A DNA stretch of 64,000 nt from Streptomyces sp. NBC_00557 (GTDB lineage: Bacteria; Actinomycetota; Actinomycetes; Streptomycetales; Streptomycetaceae), in contig NZ_CP107796.1 of the NCBI RefSeq assembly GCF_036345995.1, forward strand, positions 4,092,001 through 4,156,000, given 5' to 3'. The notes beneath the pieces are model-generated. The model ran no database searches. It was not told where the DNA came from and saw nothing but the letters and a program-made list of their open reading frames with translations. This document shows positions 1-8,870 of the stretch, piece by piece. Made by a program: the position numbers and the translations under genes. Every line of letters begins with the position of its first letter. The first letter of the stretch is position 1.

Positions 1-142
1 CGGTGGTGTTCATCAGCGCGCCACCGGCGGTGACGGCGCCCTCGAACACCAGGGGCTTCAGCGACGCACGGGCGGTGTAGAGCGCCGCCGTGTAGCCTGC
101 GGGCCCGGAGCCGATGATGATCACGTTACGGACGTCGCTCAC
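1..142 (-). CDS. trxB: Thioredoxin reductase, N-terminal part (gene runs off the window)
   Basis: Only the first 47 codons are present. The protein starts at a GTG at 142 and reads [20 protein letters not shown], which carries the FAD-binding Rossmann motif GSGPAG near the N-terminus. TrxB is a cytoplasmic flavoenzyme that uses NADPH to reduce thioredoxin. It is the last visible gene of a minus-strand block with sigM and its anti-sigma gene upstream, the same order as in mycobacteria (sigM, rsmA, trxB2). A SigR-type promoter lies just upstream. The identification is firm; the catalytic CxxC is outside the window. Confidence 0.93.
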   Translation of the reverse strand, partial: MSDVRNVIIIGSGPAGYTAALYTARASLKPLVFEGAVTAGGALMNTT

Positions 143-213
143 GGCTTGATTCCTCGTCTCTGGTCTGCGTCAGTCGACCGGCGGGAGCCCCTTTCAGGAC
201 TCTCACCCCACCC

Positions 214-240
214 AACGGATCCTACGGGGCGCGCATTCCC
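214..240 (-). promoter_or_regulatory. SigR-type (thiol-stress) promoter of trxB
   Basis: On the minus strand GGGAAT (240-235) is followed after exactly 18 bases by GTT (216-214). This fits the GGAAT-N18-GTT consensus of the disulfide-stress sigma factor SigR, which is known to drive trxBA in Streptomyces. It lies 72 bp upstream of the trxB start, giving trxB independent redox control although it sits behind the sigM operon. This is a match to a known consensus, not a mapped start. Confidence 0.75.
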
Positions 241-296
241 ACTGTGTCAGGGCACACGCATGCCGGGCGGGATGACTGACGCAGCCTCCAACAGAC

Positions 297-1190
297 TCAG
301 GGCCGGGCGAAAGAGTGCTTCAGAAGCACGGTGCCGGCGGCGCCGTTCTGGCGGCCTATGCATGCCGCATCGACGATATAGACGGTGACGCGTGTGCTGT
401 CGTCGCGGTCCGGCAGAACGACGAGGTAGGCGCTCTTCCCGGCGTAGGTACCGGTCTTGGCGGCCAGGGCCTGATCACCCCGCGGGATGGCCCGGCGGAC
501 GCAGTCGGGGACGGGGATCTCCGTCTGAAGCAGCGTATTGGCGCTCTCGGTGCCCTGCGGGGTGTTCTCACCGCCGGTGAGCCCGGACCGCGGATGCTGG
601 CTGCTGTTGCCCCGCTGTGCCTTCTTCGTGGAGAGTAGATCGCGGACCTGGTTCTCGACGCTGGTTCCGGAGAACGCACTCACGGACGGGCTGGGCGTGC
701 CGTGCGCCGTCGTGTCGGACGTGCCGCCGGAGAGTGACTGGAAGACCAGAGAGCCGACCCCCAGGACGGCAGCGGTGAGTACCGTGCCCAGAACGGCCCT
801 GCGTCGTCGACCGCGCCCGCTCTTCTTCCGTCCCGGTCCGGTCGTAGCCTGTGGGCGCCCGGAGGGGCGATCGGCGGGGCGATCAAGCGGGATCGATGTT
901 TCACGTGAAACATGGTCTTCGGTGGTGTCCCGCGAGCCGCTGGGCAAGGCCTCGGCGGCGAGAGCGGCATCGATCCGCGTGGCCACGTCGGCAGGCATGA
1001 GCTCCGCATCCGGCGCGGATCCCAGCAGTCCCCGGATCTCCTCCAGGGAGGCCTGGACGTCCGCGCACAGCTCGCAGGCCTCCAGATGGCGCTGTATGTC
1101 CGCGCCGCGGTCCGGAGGAAGCAGGCCTTCGGTGAGGTCGGAGATCTCCGCGACGTCCGGGTGCCCGGCCGCGTCTGTCGTGGAAGTCAC
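297..1190 (-). CDS. rsmA: Anti-sigma factor for SigM (zinc-finger type, membrane-anchored)
   Basis: A 297-residue protein starting at GTG 1190, with the Shine-Dalgarno GGAGGTGG 7 bases upstream. The N-terminal cytoplasmic domain has the ZAS motif H35-x3-C39-x2-C42. A Lys/Arg-rich stretch (about 121-130) precedes a single membrane segment at about 131-152 and a C-terminal domain predicted to be extracytoplasmic. It should bind and inhibit the ECF sigma factor encoded just upstream; the two genes overlap by four bases (GTGA), which suggests translational coupling. The symbol follows the mycobacterial naming (anti-SigM), not the unrelated Streptomyces protein also called RsmA. A perfect parS site lies inside the gene and is read as Val-Ser-Arg-Glu-Thr (residues 94-98). 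Confidence 0.88.
   Translation of the reverse strand: MTSTTDAAGHPDVAEISDLTEGLLPPDRGADIQRHLEACELCADVQASLEEIRGLLGSAPDAELMPADVATRIDAALAAEALPSGSRDTTEDHVSRETSIPLDRPADRPSGRPQATTGPGRKKSGRGRRRRAVLGTVLTAAVLGVGSLVFQSLSGGTSDTTAHGTPSPSVSAFSGTSVENQVRDLLSTKKAQRGNSSQHPRSGLTGGENTPQGTESANTLLQTEIPVPDCVRRAIPRGDQALAAKTGTYAGKSAYLVVLPDRDDSTRVTVYIVDAACIGRQNGAAGTVLLKHSFARP
898..911. other. parS: parS, ParB-binding site (perfect)
   Basis: GTTTCACGTGAAAC, the perfect 14-bp palindrome bound by ParB in Streptomyces. It lies within the anti-sigma gene and is extended to ATGTTTCACGTGAAACAT. Confidence 0.95.
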
Positions 1191-1912
1191 GCTCGCCCAC
1201 CTCCGCCCTTCACTACGGCTGAATCGCTCGGTCCTGGGTCCTCCGGGCTCTCCCCGGGAGACCCCGTTGCCGGTGGGACGGATGTCCCCTGCACCCGGTT
1301 CCGTCCCGGGCCGGGTTCTTTTCCGCTTCCGGAACCCTCGGGCCGTAGATGGGTGAGCAAGGGCAGCAGCCGGGCTCTGCCCCGGGCGCACCGGCTCTTC
1401 ACCGTGCCCGTCGGCACATCGAGGATCCGGGCGGCTTCGGCCACGGGGTACCCCTGCATGTCGACGAGGACCAGGGCGGCACGCTGGTCGTGCGGGAGTG
1501 TGCCGAGAGCTTCCAGGAGCTGGCGGTGGACGTCGTTGCGTTCGGCGGGCGCCGAGGCCGACTCGTGCGGCTCCAGGAGCTGCTCCAGCCGCTCGGTGTC
1601 GTCGACCGGCGAGGTCTTCCGCGAGGCCATCTTGCGGGCACGGTCCAGGCAGGCGTTCACCGTGATCCGGTGCAGCCACGTCGTGACGGCCGACTGGCCC
1701 CGGAAGGTATGGGCAGCCCGGTACGCCGACACCAGGGCGTCCTGCACCGCGTCGGCGGCCTCCTCACGGTCCCCCAGCGTTCGCAGCGCGACCGCCCAGA
1801 GCCGGTCCCGATGCCGCCGCACGATCTCACCGAAGGCACCGGAGTCGCCTTCCACGTGGCGAGCGAGCAGCTCCTTGTCGCTCACTCCGTCGTATCCGGC
1901 GCCCTCCGCCAT
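1187..1912 (-). CDS. sigM: ECF RNA polymerase sigma factor, SigM type
   Basis: 241 residues from ATG 1912, preceded by GGAGGGGG. Region sigma-2 spans about 20-95 (DRLWAVALRTLGDREEAADA, then DALVSAYRA and FRGQSAVTTWLHRI). Region sigma-4 spans about 130-185 and ends in the helix-turn-helix YPVAEAARILDVPTGTVKSR. The C-terminal 45 residues are low-complexity Gly/Pro/Ser. The neighbours (anti-sigma, trxB, MurJ, pseudokinase, DUF6049) are those of mycobacterial sigM. Likely regulation is release from the co-translated anti-sigma factor by an envelope or redox signal, which is an inference. A longer frame upstream to about 2035 would overlap the preceding gene and lacks a ribosome site, so I rejected it. 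Confidence 0.9.
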   Translation of the reverse strand: MAEGAGYDGVSDKELLARHVEGDSGAFGEIVRRHRDRLWAVALRTLGDREEAADAVQDALVSAYRAAHTFRGQSAVTTWLHRITVNACLDRARKMASRKTSPVDDTERLEQLLEPHESASAPAERNDVHRQLLEALGTLPHDQRAALVLVDMQGYPVAEAARILDVPTGTVKSRCARGRARLLPLLTHLRPEGSGSGKEPGPGRNRVQGTSVPPATGSPGESPEDPGPSDSAVVKGGGGRA

Positions 1913-1938
1913 CTGCCCCCTCCGGTCCGGGTGAGACG

Positions 1939-3660
1939 TCAGCCCGTGAACTTCACTTCGCCGATGGCCTGCTTGTAGCCGGCGCCGGCATACGCGCTCG
2001 GGTCCGCACCCGAGTACGGCACGGCCGTCAGCCACACGAGGACGTACTGCGTCTTCGCCGGCTTGCTGACCTTGACCGTCGCGGTGGTGCCGCTGGTCGT
2101 GACCTTGCCGATCTGGTGCATCGAGTCCAGGGACGGGGGTGTCAGCGAGTCGGCCGAGTACAGCTCGACCGTGGTGTGGTCGCCGGGGTAGCGCAGGCTG
2201 ATGGTGGCCGTGCTGAGGGACTTCGCCGAGCCGAGGTCGTAGACGATGCCGACGCCCGGCTTGTAGGGAGCGATGGTCGGACCTTCGTTGAAGGTCTTGG
2301 TGCGCCAGTAGGTCGACGGGTTCCCGTCGTACGTCTTGGCCACGTCACCGGGGTGCTGTGCGTCTCCCTCGGCGACGAATTCCTGACTGCCCTTGATGCT
2401 TATCGGCGTCGGCTTGGGCTGCGCGGCGCCCTTGTCCCCGTCGTCGGTCTGCTGGCTCTTGTTGGTGTCGTCGGACTTGCCGCTCTGGTCCATCAGCGCG
2501 TCCGCCAACTGCCAGCTGCCCAGGCCGAGAGCGGCGATGAGAAGGGCGGAGACCGCCCACTTCAGCGCCTTGCCGGTACGGCTCTGCAGCGGGGGCGGCG
2601 GGGTGGTGATGGGCTGGGTGGCGCCGGGGAGCGGCCCCGGACGGCCGTAGGTGCCCTGCTGGTAGGTCGTGCGCTGGTACTCCGGCGGGGCCGTGAACGC
2701 CGGCTCCGGCGGGCGGATGCGCGGCATCTCGCCGATCGCCTTCACCAGCTCCTCCGGCGTGGTGCACGGAGCCTCATGGCGGGAGGCGGTGGCGCCGTCG
2801 TTGGCGAGGGCACGCATGGCCAGTTCGGACAGACCCCGGTGAACACCGGCCCGCACCTGGTCCGGTGCGATGAGGCCGACGTCCTTGGGCAGCCCGGACA
2901 GACCGTACGCATCGTTCTCGTACGGCCAGCGCTGGGTCAGGGCGGCGTACAGCAGGGCGCCGATCGACTCGGTGTCGGTGCGCTGCGGGGTGTCGGAGCT
3001 GATGCCGCGCAGCGCGGCGTTCACGGCGAGGCCCCGGATGCGCCACTGGCCGGTGGAGGTGCGCAGGACGGCGTTGGGGTTGAGCCGGAGGTGGGCGAGG
3101 CCCTCGCGGTGGGCGGCGGCCATGGCGGAGGCGATCTGACTGACCATCTGGTAGGCGTCGTGCGGCTCCAGCGGGCCTGCCGTGAGGAGCGTGGTCAGCT
3201 CGGTGGCGTCGGGCAGCCACTCGTGCACGACATAGACGAGGTCGTTCTCCTCGACGGCGTCGAGGACCTGGACGAAACGGGGGTCGCCGAGCAGCGCGGA
3301 GGCACGGGCGGCGGCGAGCACGGAACGGGCCCGCGTGTGATCCGAGGGAAGGATGTGGACGCCGACGGCCCGACGGAGTTTCTCGTCGACCGCACGCCAA
3401 CTGCTGAATCCGTCCAGACGGGTGACGCACTCCTCCAGCCGGTAGCGTCTGGCGAGCTTGTGACCGCTGTGCAGTTCAGGAGGCGAAGCCTTCTTTCCGG
3501 AACCCTCGGGCCCGCCGCTCCCCTGTGCCTGATCGCTGTCCGTGTCCCGCTCCGGGTTCTTGGCCACCCCGTCGGCCGTGGACTGGTCCGCCTTGGCGGT
3601 CAGCGGCTGCTCACCGCTGTTGTCTGCCACGTCGACGGCAGCCGTGCTCCGTTCCGCCAC
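1939..3660 (-). CDS. Membrane-anchored pseudokinase associated with MurJ
   Basis: A 573-residue protein. The chosen start is GTG 3660, which has GGGGAGG 11 bases upstream; the GTG at 3720 has no ribosome site. Order: a disordered acidic N-terminus (1-60), a protein-kinase-like fold (about 65-315), a Pro-rich linker, one membrane segment (about 368-386), and an outer C-terminal domain (about 430-573) resembling a discoidin/sugar-binding beta-sandwich. The catalytic HRD loop is replaced by HLRLNP (about 190-195), so it is almost certainly not an active kinase. In mycobacteria an equivalent pseudokinase is fused to MurJ/MviN and recruits the FHA protein FhaA to control peptidoglycan precursor flipping. 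Here it is a separate gene 118 bp behind murJ and 26 bp before sigM. Confidence 0.8.
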   Translation of the reverse strand: MAERSTAAVDVADNSGEQPLTAKADQSTADGVAKNPERDTDSDQAQGSGGPEGSGKKASPPELHSGHKLARRYRLEECVTRLDGFSSWRAVDEKLRRAVGVHILPSDHTRARSVLAAARASALLGDPRFVQVLDAVEENDLVYVVHEWLPDATELTTLLTAGPLEPHDAYQMVSQIASAMAAAHREGLAHLRLNPNAVLRTSTGQWRIRGLAVNAALRGISSDTPQRTDTESIGALLYAALTQRWPYENDAYGLSGLPKDVGLIAPDQVRAGVHRGLSELAMRALANDGATASRHEAPCTTPEELVKAIGEMPRIRPPEPAFTAPPEYQRTTYQQGTYGRPGPLPGATQPITTPPPPLQSRTGKALKWAVSALLIAALGLGSWQLADALMDQSGKSDDTNKSQQTDDGDKGAAQPKPTPISIKGSQEFVAEGDAQHPGDVAKTYDGNPSTYWRTKTFNEGPTIAPYKPGVGIVYDLGSAKSLSTATISLRYPGDHTTVELYSADSLTPPSLDSMHQIGKVTTSGTTATVKVSKPAKTQYVLVWLTAVPYSGADPSAYAGAGYKQAIGEVKFTG

Positions 3661-3778
3661 CGTCGTCCCTGCCTCCCCATCCGTTGCGCGCTGTCCGACG
3701 CCGAAACCAATTGTGCCCACAGTCCGCCGCTATGCACGACACACGGCGGCGGACGATGGTTGTGCGCCTACCCCCGCC

Positions 3779-6142
3779 TCAGCGGCCCAGACGCCCGCGG
3801 ACCATGCCCACGAGCGAGTTCAGTTCCTCGATGCGCATCCGGCGGGCGGCGACGAAGAAGACCCCGAGCAGCACGGCACCACCGGCGAGCAGCGCGGCGA
3901 AGGAGCCCATGACGCCCTGGCCGAGGGTGTGCCCGATGCCGTAGCAGGCCGCGCCGCTGAGCAGGGCCGCCGGCACCGAGGCGATGCACAGGCGCGCGTA
4001 CGTCCGCATGACGCGGGTGCCGTCCAGGTCGCCGCCGAGCCGCTTGCGCAGCCGCCGCCAGGCGACGCCCACACCGATCGCGTAGGCGAGACCGTAGGCG
4101 GCCGCCATACCGGCCACCGCCCAGCGGGCGGGAAGCAGGAAGTAGCACAGTGCCGAGGCGCCCGCGTTGACGGCGGCCACGATGACGGTGTTGTAGAAGG
4201 GCGTCCGGGTGTCTTCGTAGGCGTAGAAGGCCCGCAGGACGACGTACTGCACCGAGTACGGGATCAGGCCGAGGCCGAAGGCCATCAGCATGTAGCCCAT
4301 GTTCGTGGCCTCGCCGGTGCCCGACGAGCCGAAGATCAGCGTGCACATCGGGATGCCGAGCGAGAGGAAGCCGAAGGCGATCGGGACGATGGCGACGGCC
4401 GTGGTCCGCAGGCCCTGGGAGATGTCGTCACGGACCGCGCCGCCGTCGCCCTCGGCGGCCGAGCGCGAGATACGCGGCAGCAGGGCCGCCATCAGGGACA
4501 CCGTGATGATGGCCTGCGGCAGGCCCCAGATCAGCTGGGCGTTGGCGTAGGCGGCGAAACCGGTGCCGACGGTGCCGGAGTCCTTGCCGGCCGCCGTGGA
4601 CAGCTGGGTGACGATCATGGCGCCGGCCTGGTTCGCGAGCACGAACAGGACCGTCCACTTGGCGAGCATCGCGGCCTTGCCCAGGCCGTGGCCCCGCCAG
4701 TCGAACCGCAGCCGGATCCGGAAGCCGGTCTCGCGCAGGTACGGGATCATCGCCAGCGCCTGGACGACCAGGCCGAGCAGCACACCGACGCCGAGCAGGC
4801 GCTGGCCCTCCGGCGGGATGTTCGTGACCGTCATGTGGGAGTGGGCGGCGGTGCCGTAGACCCAGATGAACATGCCCAGCGTCACGATGATGACGATGTT
4901 GTTCAGCACCGGGGTCCACATCATCGCGCCGAACTTCCCGCGCGCGTTGAGGATCTGACCCATCACCACATGGATGCCCATGAAGAAGATCGAGGGCAGG
5001 AAGTAGCGGGTGAAGGTGACGGCCACGTCGTTGGCCGCCGGGTTGGAGGCGACCGGGTTGGACAGCATGCGCACCAGCAGCGGCGCCGCGAACATCGCGA
5101 GGCCGGTCAGCGCGGCCAGGGCCACCATCACCAGGGTCAGCAGCCGGTTGGCGAAGGCCTCGCCGCCGTCCTCGTCCTCCTTCATCGCCCGCACCAGCTG
5201 CGGCACGAAGACGGAGTTCAGGCCACCGCCGACCGTGAGGATGTAGATCATCGTCGGCAGCTGGTAGGCCACCTGGAAGGAGTCGCCGAGGAAGCCGAGG
5301 CCGAGCGCCGAGACGATCAGGGCGGAGCGGATGAAACCGGTGAGGCGGGAGACCATCGTGCCCGCCGCCATCACGGCGCTGGACTTCAGCAGCCCGGCGG
5401 CCTTGCCGCCCTTCTTCGCGGGCGCGTCCGCGGGAGCCGCCGCCTCGGGCTGCGCGGCGCCGTGCGGAGCGGCGGGATCCGGGGCCGCGGCCGGGGCGGG
5501 CACCGGCGGCTGCGCCGGGGCTCCCGGGGCTCCTGGGGCGGCCGGGTAGGCGGCCTCGGCGTACGGGCTGCCCTGCTGGGGGCCCTGTCCGTGCGCCGGC
5601 GGGTACTGGCCCGCCGGGCCGTAACCGCCGCCCGGAGCGGCGGCCGGCCGCGCGTAGGCCGGCGGATCCATGGGTGCCTGCCCGCCACTGTGCTGCTGAT
5701 CCTTGAAGAGGTGGGCGAACGCGTCAGGCTCGTGGTACCCCTCGGCCGAGTGCGTGACCGGGTCGTCCACGCCCACGAACTGGTGGGTACGCGAATCGTC
5801 GCCGTAGGGCCCGTACGCGGCGGGACCCTCCGGCTCCTGCGCCGGTGTCTGCCCCCAGCCACGCGGGTCAGGGGCGTACGGCTGCTCGGCGGGCCGGCCG
5901 TACGGCTGCTGCTGGTAGCCGCCCGGAGCGGGCGGCGGATGGGCGGCGCGGTCGTACCGCGCTGCACCGCGCGGGTCCTGAGCGGTGGGGTCCTGCGGCC
6001 GGTAGGGGTCCTGGTCGTAGGCGTCCTGGGGGTACATGTCCGCCGCGTGCTGCGGCGGTACCTGGCCGGGCTCCGGCGGCGTCTCGGGGTAGCCCGAGCC
6101 GGCCGCGCCCTGGCCGCGGTCACCGTCGTACGGCGCGTTCAT
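3779..6142 (-). CDS. murJ: Lipid II flippase MurJ (MviN) with long disordered N-terminus
   Basis: 787 residues from ATG 6142, with GAGGTGGGG upstream. The first ~245 residues are Pro/Gly/Tyr/Gln-rich and predicted disordered (repeats of the PYGR/QDPY kind). The MurJ core begins near residue 250 (KSSAVMAAGTMVSRLTGFIR) and continues through about 14 hydrophobic helices typical of the MOP exporter superfamily. MurJ moves lipid-linked peptidoglycan precursor from the inner to the outer face of the cytoplasmic membrane. Typical bacterial MurJ is about 510-550 residues, so the extra length is the N-terminal tail. Its neighbours are a DUF6049 protein 45 bp upstream and a pseudokinase downstream, all on one strand and probably co-transcribed. 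Confidence 0.93.
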   Translation of the reverse strand: MNAPYDGDRGQGAAGSGYPETPPEPGQVPPQHAADMYPQDAYDQDPYRPQDPTAQDPRGAARYDRAAHPPPAPGGYQQQPYGRPAEQPYAPDPRGWGQTPAQEPEGPAAYGPYGDDSRTHQFVGVDDPVTHSAEGYHEPDAFAHLFKDQQHSGGQAPMDPPAYARPAAAPGGGYGPAGQYPPAHGQGPQQGSPYAEAAYPAAPGAPGAPAQPPVPAPAAAPDPAAPHGAAQPEAAAPADAPAKKGGKAAGLLKSSAVMAAGTMVSRLTGFIRSALIVSALGLGFLGDSFQVAYQLPTMIYILTVGGGLNSVFVPQLVRAMKEDEDGGEAFANRLLTLVMVALAALTGLAMFAAPLLVRMLSNPVASNPAANDVAVTFTRYFLPSIFFMGIHVVMGQILNARGKFGAMMWTPVLNNIVIIVTLGMFIWVYGTAAHSHMTVTNIPPEGQRLLGVGVLLGLVVQALAMIPYLRETGFRIRLRFDWRGHGLGKAAMLAKWTVLFVLANQAGAMIVTQLSTAAGKDSGTVGTGFAAYANAQLIWGLPQAIITVSLMAALLPRISRSAAEGDGGAVRDDISQGLRTTAVAIVPIAFGFLSLGIPMCTLIFGSSGTGEATNMGYMLMAFGLGLIPYSVQYVVLRAFYAYEDTRTPFYNTVIVAAVNAGASALCYFLLPARWAVAGMAAAYGLAYAIGVGVAWRRLRKRLGGDLDGTRVMRTYARLCIASVPAALLSGAACYGIGHTLGQGVMGSFAALLAGGAVLLGVFFVAARRMRIEELNSLVGMVRGRLGR

Positions 6143-6187
6143 GCTTACCCCACCTCATCGTCCCTGGCCCACTGGCCATGACCTCGC

Positions 6188-8569
6188 TCAACGGTCCACT
6201 CTCTCACCCGTCCCGGACGGGTCGGTGCGTTCCGGTGCGGTGTCCGGCGCAGGGTCACTCGGGTGCTCCGGGTCGTCTGCCCCGGAGGAGGAGACGGAAT
6301 CCTCCGGCTCCTGGGGGAGACGGTCGGCGGGCGCGTCGGGGTTCCGGGACTCCTCGCCGGCCTGCTCTGCAGCGTCGGGGCCGCCCTCCTCCGTCTGGCC
6401 GGCCGACGCGCGCTTGCGCTGGGTGTACATACGGAAACCGGCGAGGACGAGAAGAAGGACACCGCCGCCGATGACCAGCATCACCGTCGGCGTGATCTCG
6501 GTGACCTTCACGTCGAAGCTGACGGGGGCGCCGTACTTCTGGCCGTCCTCGGTGTACAGCTGGGCGATCACCGTCGCCCGGCCGTTGGCGTTGGCCGAGG
6601 TGGTGAACTTCACGGACTGGCTGTGGCCGCCGGAGATCTCCACCGGCTGCTCGTAGTAGGCCTTGCCGCCGATCTTCAGACGGGTCGGCATGGTCGAGGT
6701 GAGCCGCAGCACCAGATGGCCGACCGGCTGGACGAGATTGTTCTGGACGGTCACCGGGATGGTCGCGCTGCGGCCGGAGAGCTTGGTCTCCGACTTGTCG
6801 ATCAGCTTGACCTGGTCGGCCAGCTCGTCCAGCCACTGCTCCACGCCGTCCCGGTAACTCTCGGCCTCACCGCTCCTGCCGCGCCAGGACGTGGACATCT
6901 CACGGTTTATGGCCCGGCCGAACGGCGTGACGACGCGGGACTGGTCGGACAGGATCACCTGGAAGCTGTCGAGCTTGTCCTGGGTGCGCGCGATCTGCTC
7001 GAAGGCGGAGCGGGGCAGTTCGTGCCAACGCAGCGAGGAGGGGTAGGCCGACGTCGGCGGGATGCGCGTGGTGGCGTTCGGGTCCGGCTTGTCCTTGGCC
7101 GCCGCGGAGAGGTTCTGGGACTGGGACCAGTTCCCGTCCTGGAGCGCCTTCAACGCCGCGGCCATCGCCTGTGCCTGGCTCGCGGTGGGCATGCGCTGGG
7201 GGGCGACGACGATGCTGCGCTGCTTGTCCGTCTGCGCGTTCACCTCGAGGCTCTGCGCCAGGAACTCCTGCACGGCGAGTGTGGCCGAGTCCGCCTTCGT
7301 CAGGTCGCCCTCGAAGGCCGTGGACAACCGGGCGTCGGCGACCACGGCCGTGGTGCCCGAGCCGACCGGGCGGGCCGCGGAAGGCGTGTACGGCAGTCCG
7401 GCGTTCTCCTGGAGGCTGTCGCTGCGGGCGATCACGCGGTCGGCTCCGGCGGAGGTCGCGACCTTCATGATCGCGGGGTCGACGGCGCCCTCCACCGGCC
7501 AGGCGAAGTCGGTGCTCGGCGTGATGTGGAGCACGGTCCTGACGGTGGTGGCGGCGACGTCGGTGGCGTCCTTGAGGTGGCTGAGCGAACCGGTGACGCT
7601 GGTGCCGTTGTGCGCGAGGGACGCCAGGTCCGGGTCGGCGAAGGGCAGCGCGACGACCTCCTTGCCCGCCACCGCGTCCTGCAGGTGCGCCAGCCACTGC
7701 TTGGCGAGCGCCTGGTGATCCTTGGGGCCCGGTGTGGTGGTGCCGCCGGCGCCGGGCAGCCGGTAGTTGCCGGTCGCCATCGCGTCCACCGAGGCCAGCA
7801 GGTCCGGGTCGATCACCCAGGTGACGTCGAGGTCCCTGCCCAGTTCCACCATCTGGGCCAGCCGGCCGCCCGGTGCGAGTTCCTTGGCCAGGTCGTCGTT
7901 GCGGAACACCGGTGTCTGAAGCTCACCGGCTCCCGTCTTGGCCGTCATGTGGACCGTGGAGATCAGCGGCCACAGGTACGTCGTCTTGGTCTTGATGTCT
8001 GCCTCGGACGGCTGCCACGGCAGGAACGTCCGCTGGATGCCGAGCATCTGGTCCCAGGGCTGGGCCGCGGTCTGTCCGGAGAGGGAGACACCGAACGCGT
8101 AGACGCCGTCGTCACCGAGATCGAGCTTGGACACGGGGACGGAGATGCTGAAGTGCTCCGCGACACCCGGGGACAGCTTGGCGAACTTCTCCGTGTACTT
8201 GCCGCCGACCTCGGAGCCGGTTCCGCCCTGCAGGTCGTCGGAGTGCTGGGCGAGCGAGTCGATCTCCGAGCGGGTGTCCAGCAGGGGGCCCACCCGCAGG
8301 TCCACGTGCGCGCCGGTGACGGTCTGCTTGCCGTGGTTGGTCACCGTGCCCGACACGGTCAGCGTGTCGCCGTCCGTGGGCGCGCTGGGGGTCAGCGAGT
8401 CCAGGTCGACGGCCACCGTGCCCGAGGAGGCGGCCTGGGCGGGTGCGGCGGCGGGCAGCTGGAGCAGCCCGGCCAGCAAAGGCGCACCGGCGAGCAGCGC
8501 GCCGGTGCGTCGTAGCCACCGGCGGGCAGGTGAGGCAGGGGTCCCCTGGATGTCAGCCGCCTCGGCCAC
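6188..8569 (-). CDS. DUF6049 family secreted, membrane-anchored protein
   Basis: 793 residues from GTG 8569. It has a clear Sec signal peptide (RRWLRRT followed by a hydrophobic run ending in the signal-peptidase-like AQAA near residue 47). A large extracytoplasmic region of beta-rich character follows, with Ig-like sections such as GDTLTVSGTVTNHGKQTVTG near the front. One C-terminal membrane helix (PTVMLVIGGGVLLLVLAGF, about 695-715) precedes a charged cytoplasmic tail of about 75 residues. The family is conserved in actinobacteria beside murJ (Rv3909 in M. tuberculosis). Its function is unknown; the position suggests a role in envelope assembly with MurJ, which is an inference. Confidence 0.82.
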   Translation of the reverse strand: MAEAADIQGTPASPARRWLRRTGALLAGAPLLAGLLQLPAAAPAQAASSGTVAVDLDSLTPSAPTDGDTLTVSGTVTNHGKQTVTGAHVDLRVGPLLDTRSEIDSLAQHSDDLQGGTGSEVGGKYTEKFAKLSPGVAEHFSISVPVSKLDLGDDGVYAFGVSLSGQTAAQPWDQMLGIQRTFLPWQPSEADIKTKTTYLWPLISTVHMTAKTGAGELQTPVFRNDDLAKELAPGGRLAQMVELGRDLDVTWVIDPDLLASVDAMATGNYRLPGAGGTTTPGPKDHQALAKQWLAHLQDAVAGKEVVALPFADPDLASLAHNGTSVTGSLSHLKDATDVAATTVRTVLHITPSTDFAWPVEGAVDPAIMKVATSAGADRVIARSDSLQENAGLPYTPSAARPVGSGTTAVVADARLSTAFEGDLTKADSATLAVQEFLAQSLEVNAQTDKQRSIVVAPQRMPTASQAQAMAAALKALQDGNWSQSQNLSAAAKDKPDPNATTRIPPTSAYPSSLRWHELPRSAFEQIARTQDKLDSFQVILSDQSRVVTPFGRAINREMSTSWRGRSGEAESYRDGVEQWLDELADQVKLIDKSETKLSGRSATIPVTVQNNLVQPVGHLVLRLTSTMPTRLKIGGKAYYEQPVEISGGHSQSVKFTTSANANGRATVIAQLYTEDGQKYGAPVSFDVKVTEITPTVMLVIGGGVLLLVLAGFRMYTQRKRASAGQTEEGGPDAAEQAGEESRNPDAPADRLPQEPEDSVSSSGADDPEHPSDPAPDTAPERTDPSGTGERVDR

Positions 8570-8870
8570 GCGCTCGCCCGTCCCTCGTCGTCGTCAGTGG
8601 TCGTCGGAATGTGCGTCCACGCATGGTAACGATGCGCGCTGAGTGGAAGTGCCGCGGTCTCCATCACAAGATCGGGAAACACCGGCGACCTGTCCTCTAT
8701 ATCCAGTATCGAGGGAAGACCTTTTGTACGCCGTAAGAGCAGCGCTTGCACGGGTATGGCGCCAGGTGTCCACCGCCTCTTTCACCGGGCCGTTCCGCGA
8801 TCTTCACCGGGCCGCCCGTGGATGAAATGAAGGCAGCTCCTGGTCGCCGGGGCACGTACCCTCTTCTGTT
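8570..8870. other. Divergent promoter region between the murJ operon and cca
   Basis: About 300 bp with no convincing gene. It should hold promoters for the leftward DUF6049-murJ-sigM operon and for cca. A direct repeat CTTCACCGGGCCG (one copy with CTTT) occurs twice between about 8780 and 8815. In mycobacteria a Nudix gene (mutT4) occupies this interval; no trace is visible here. Confidence 0.5.
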
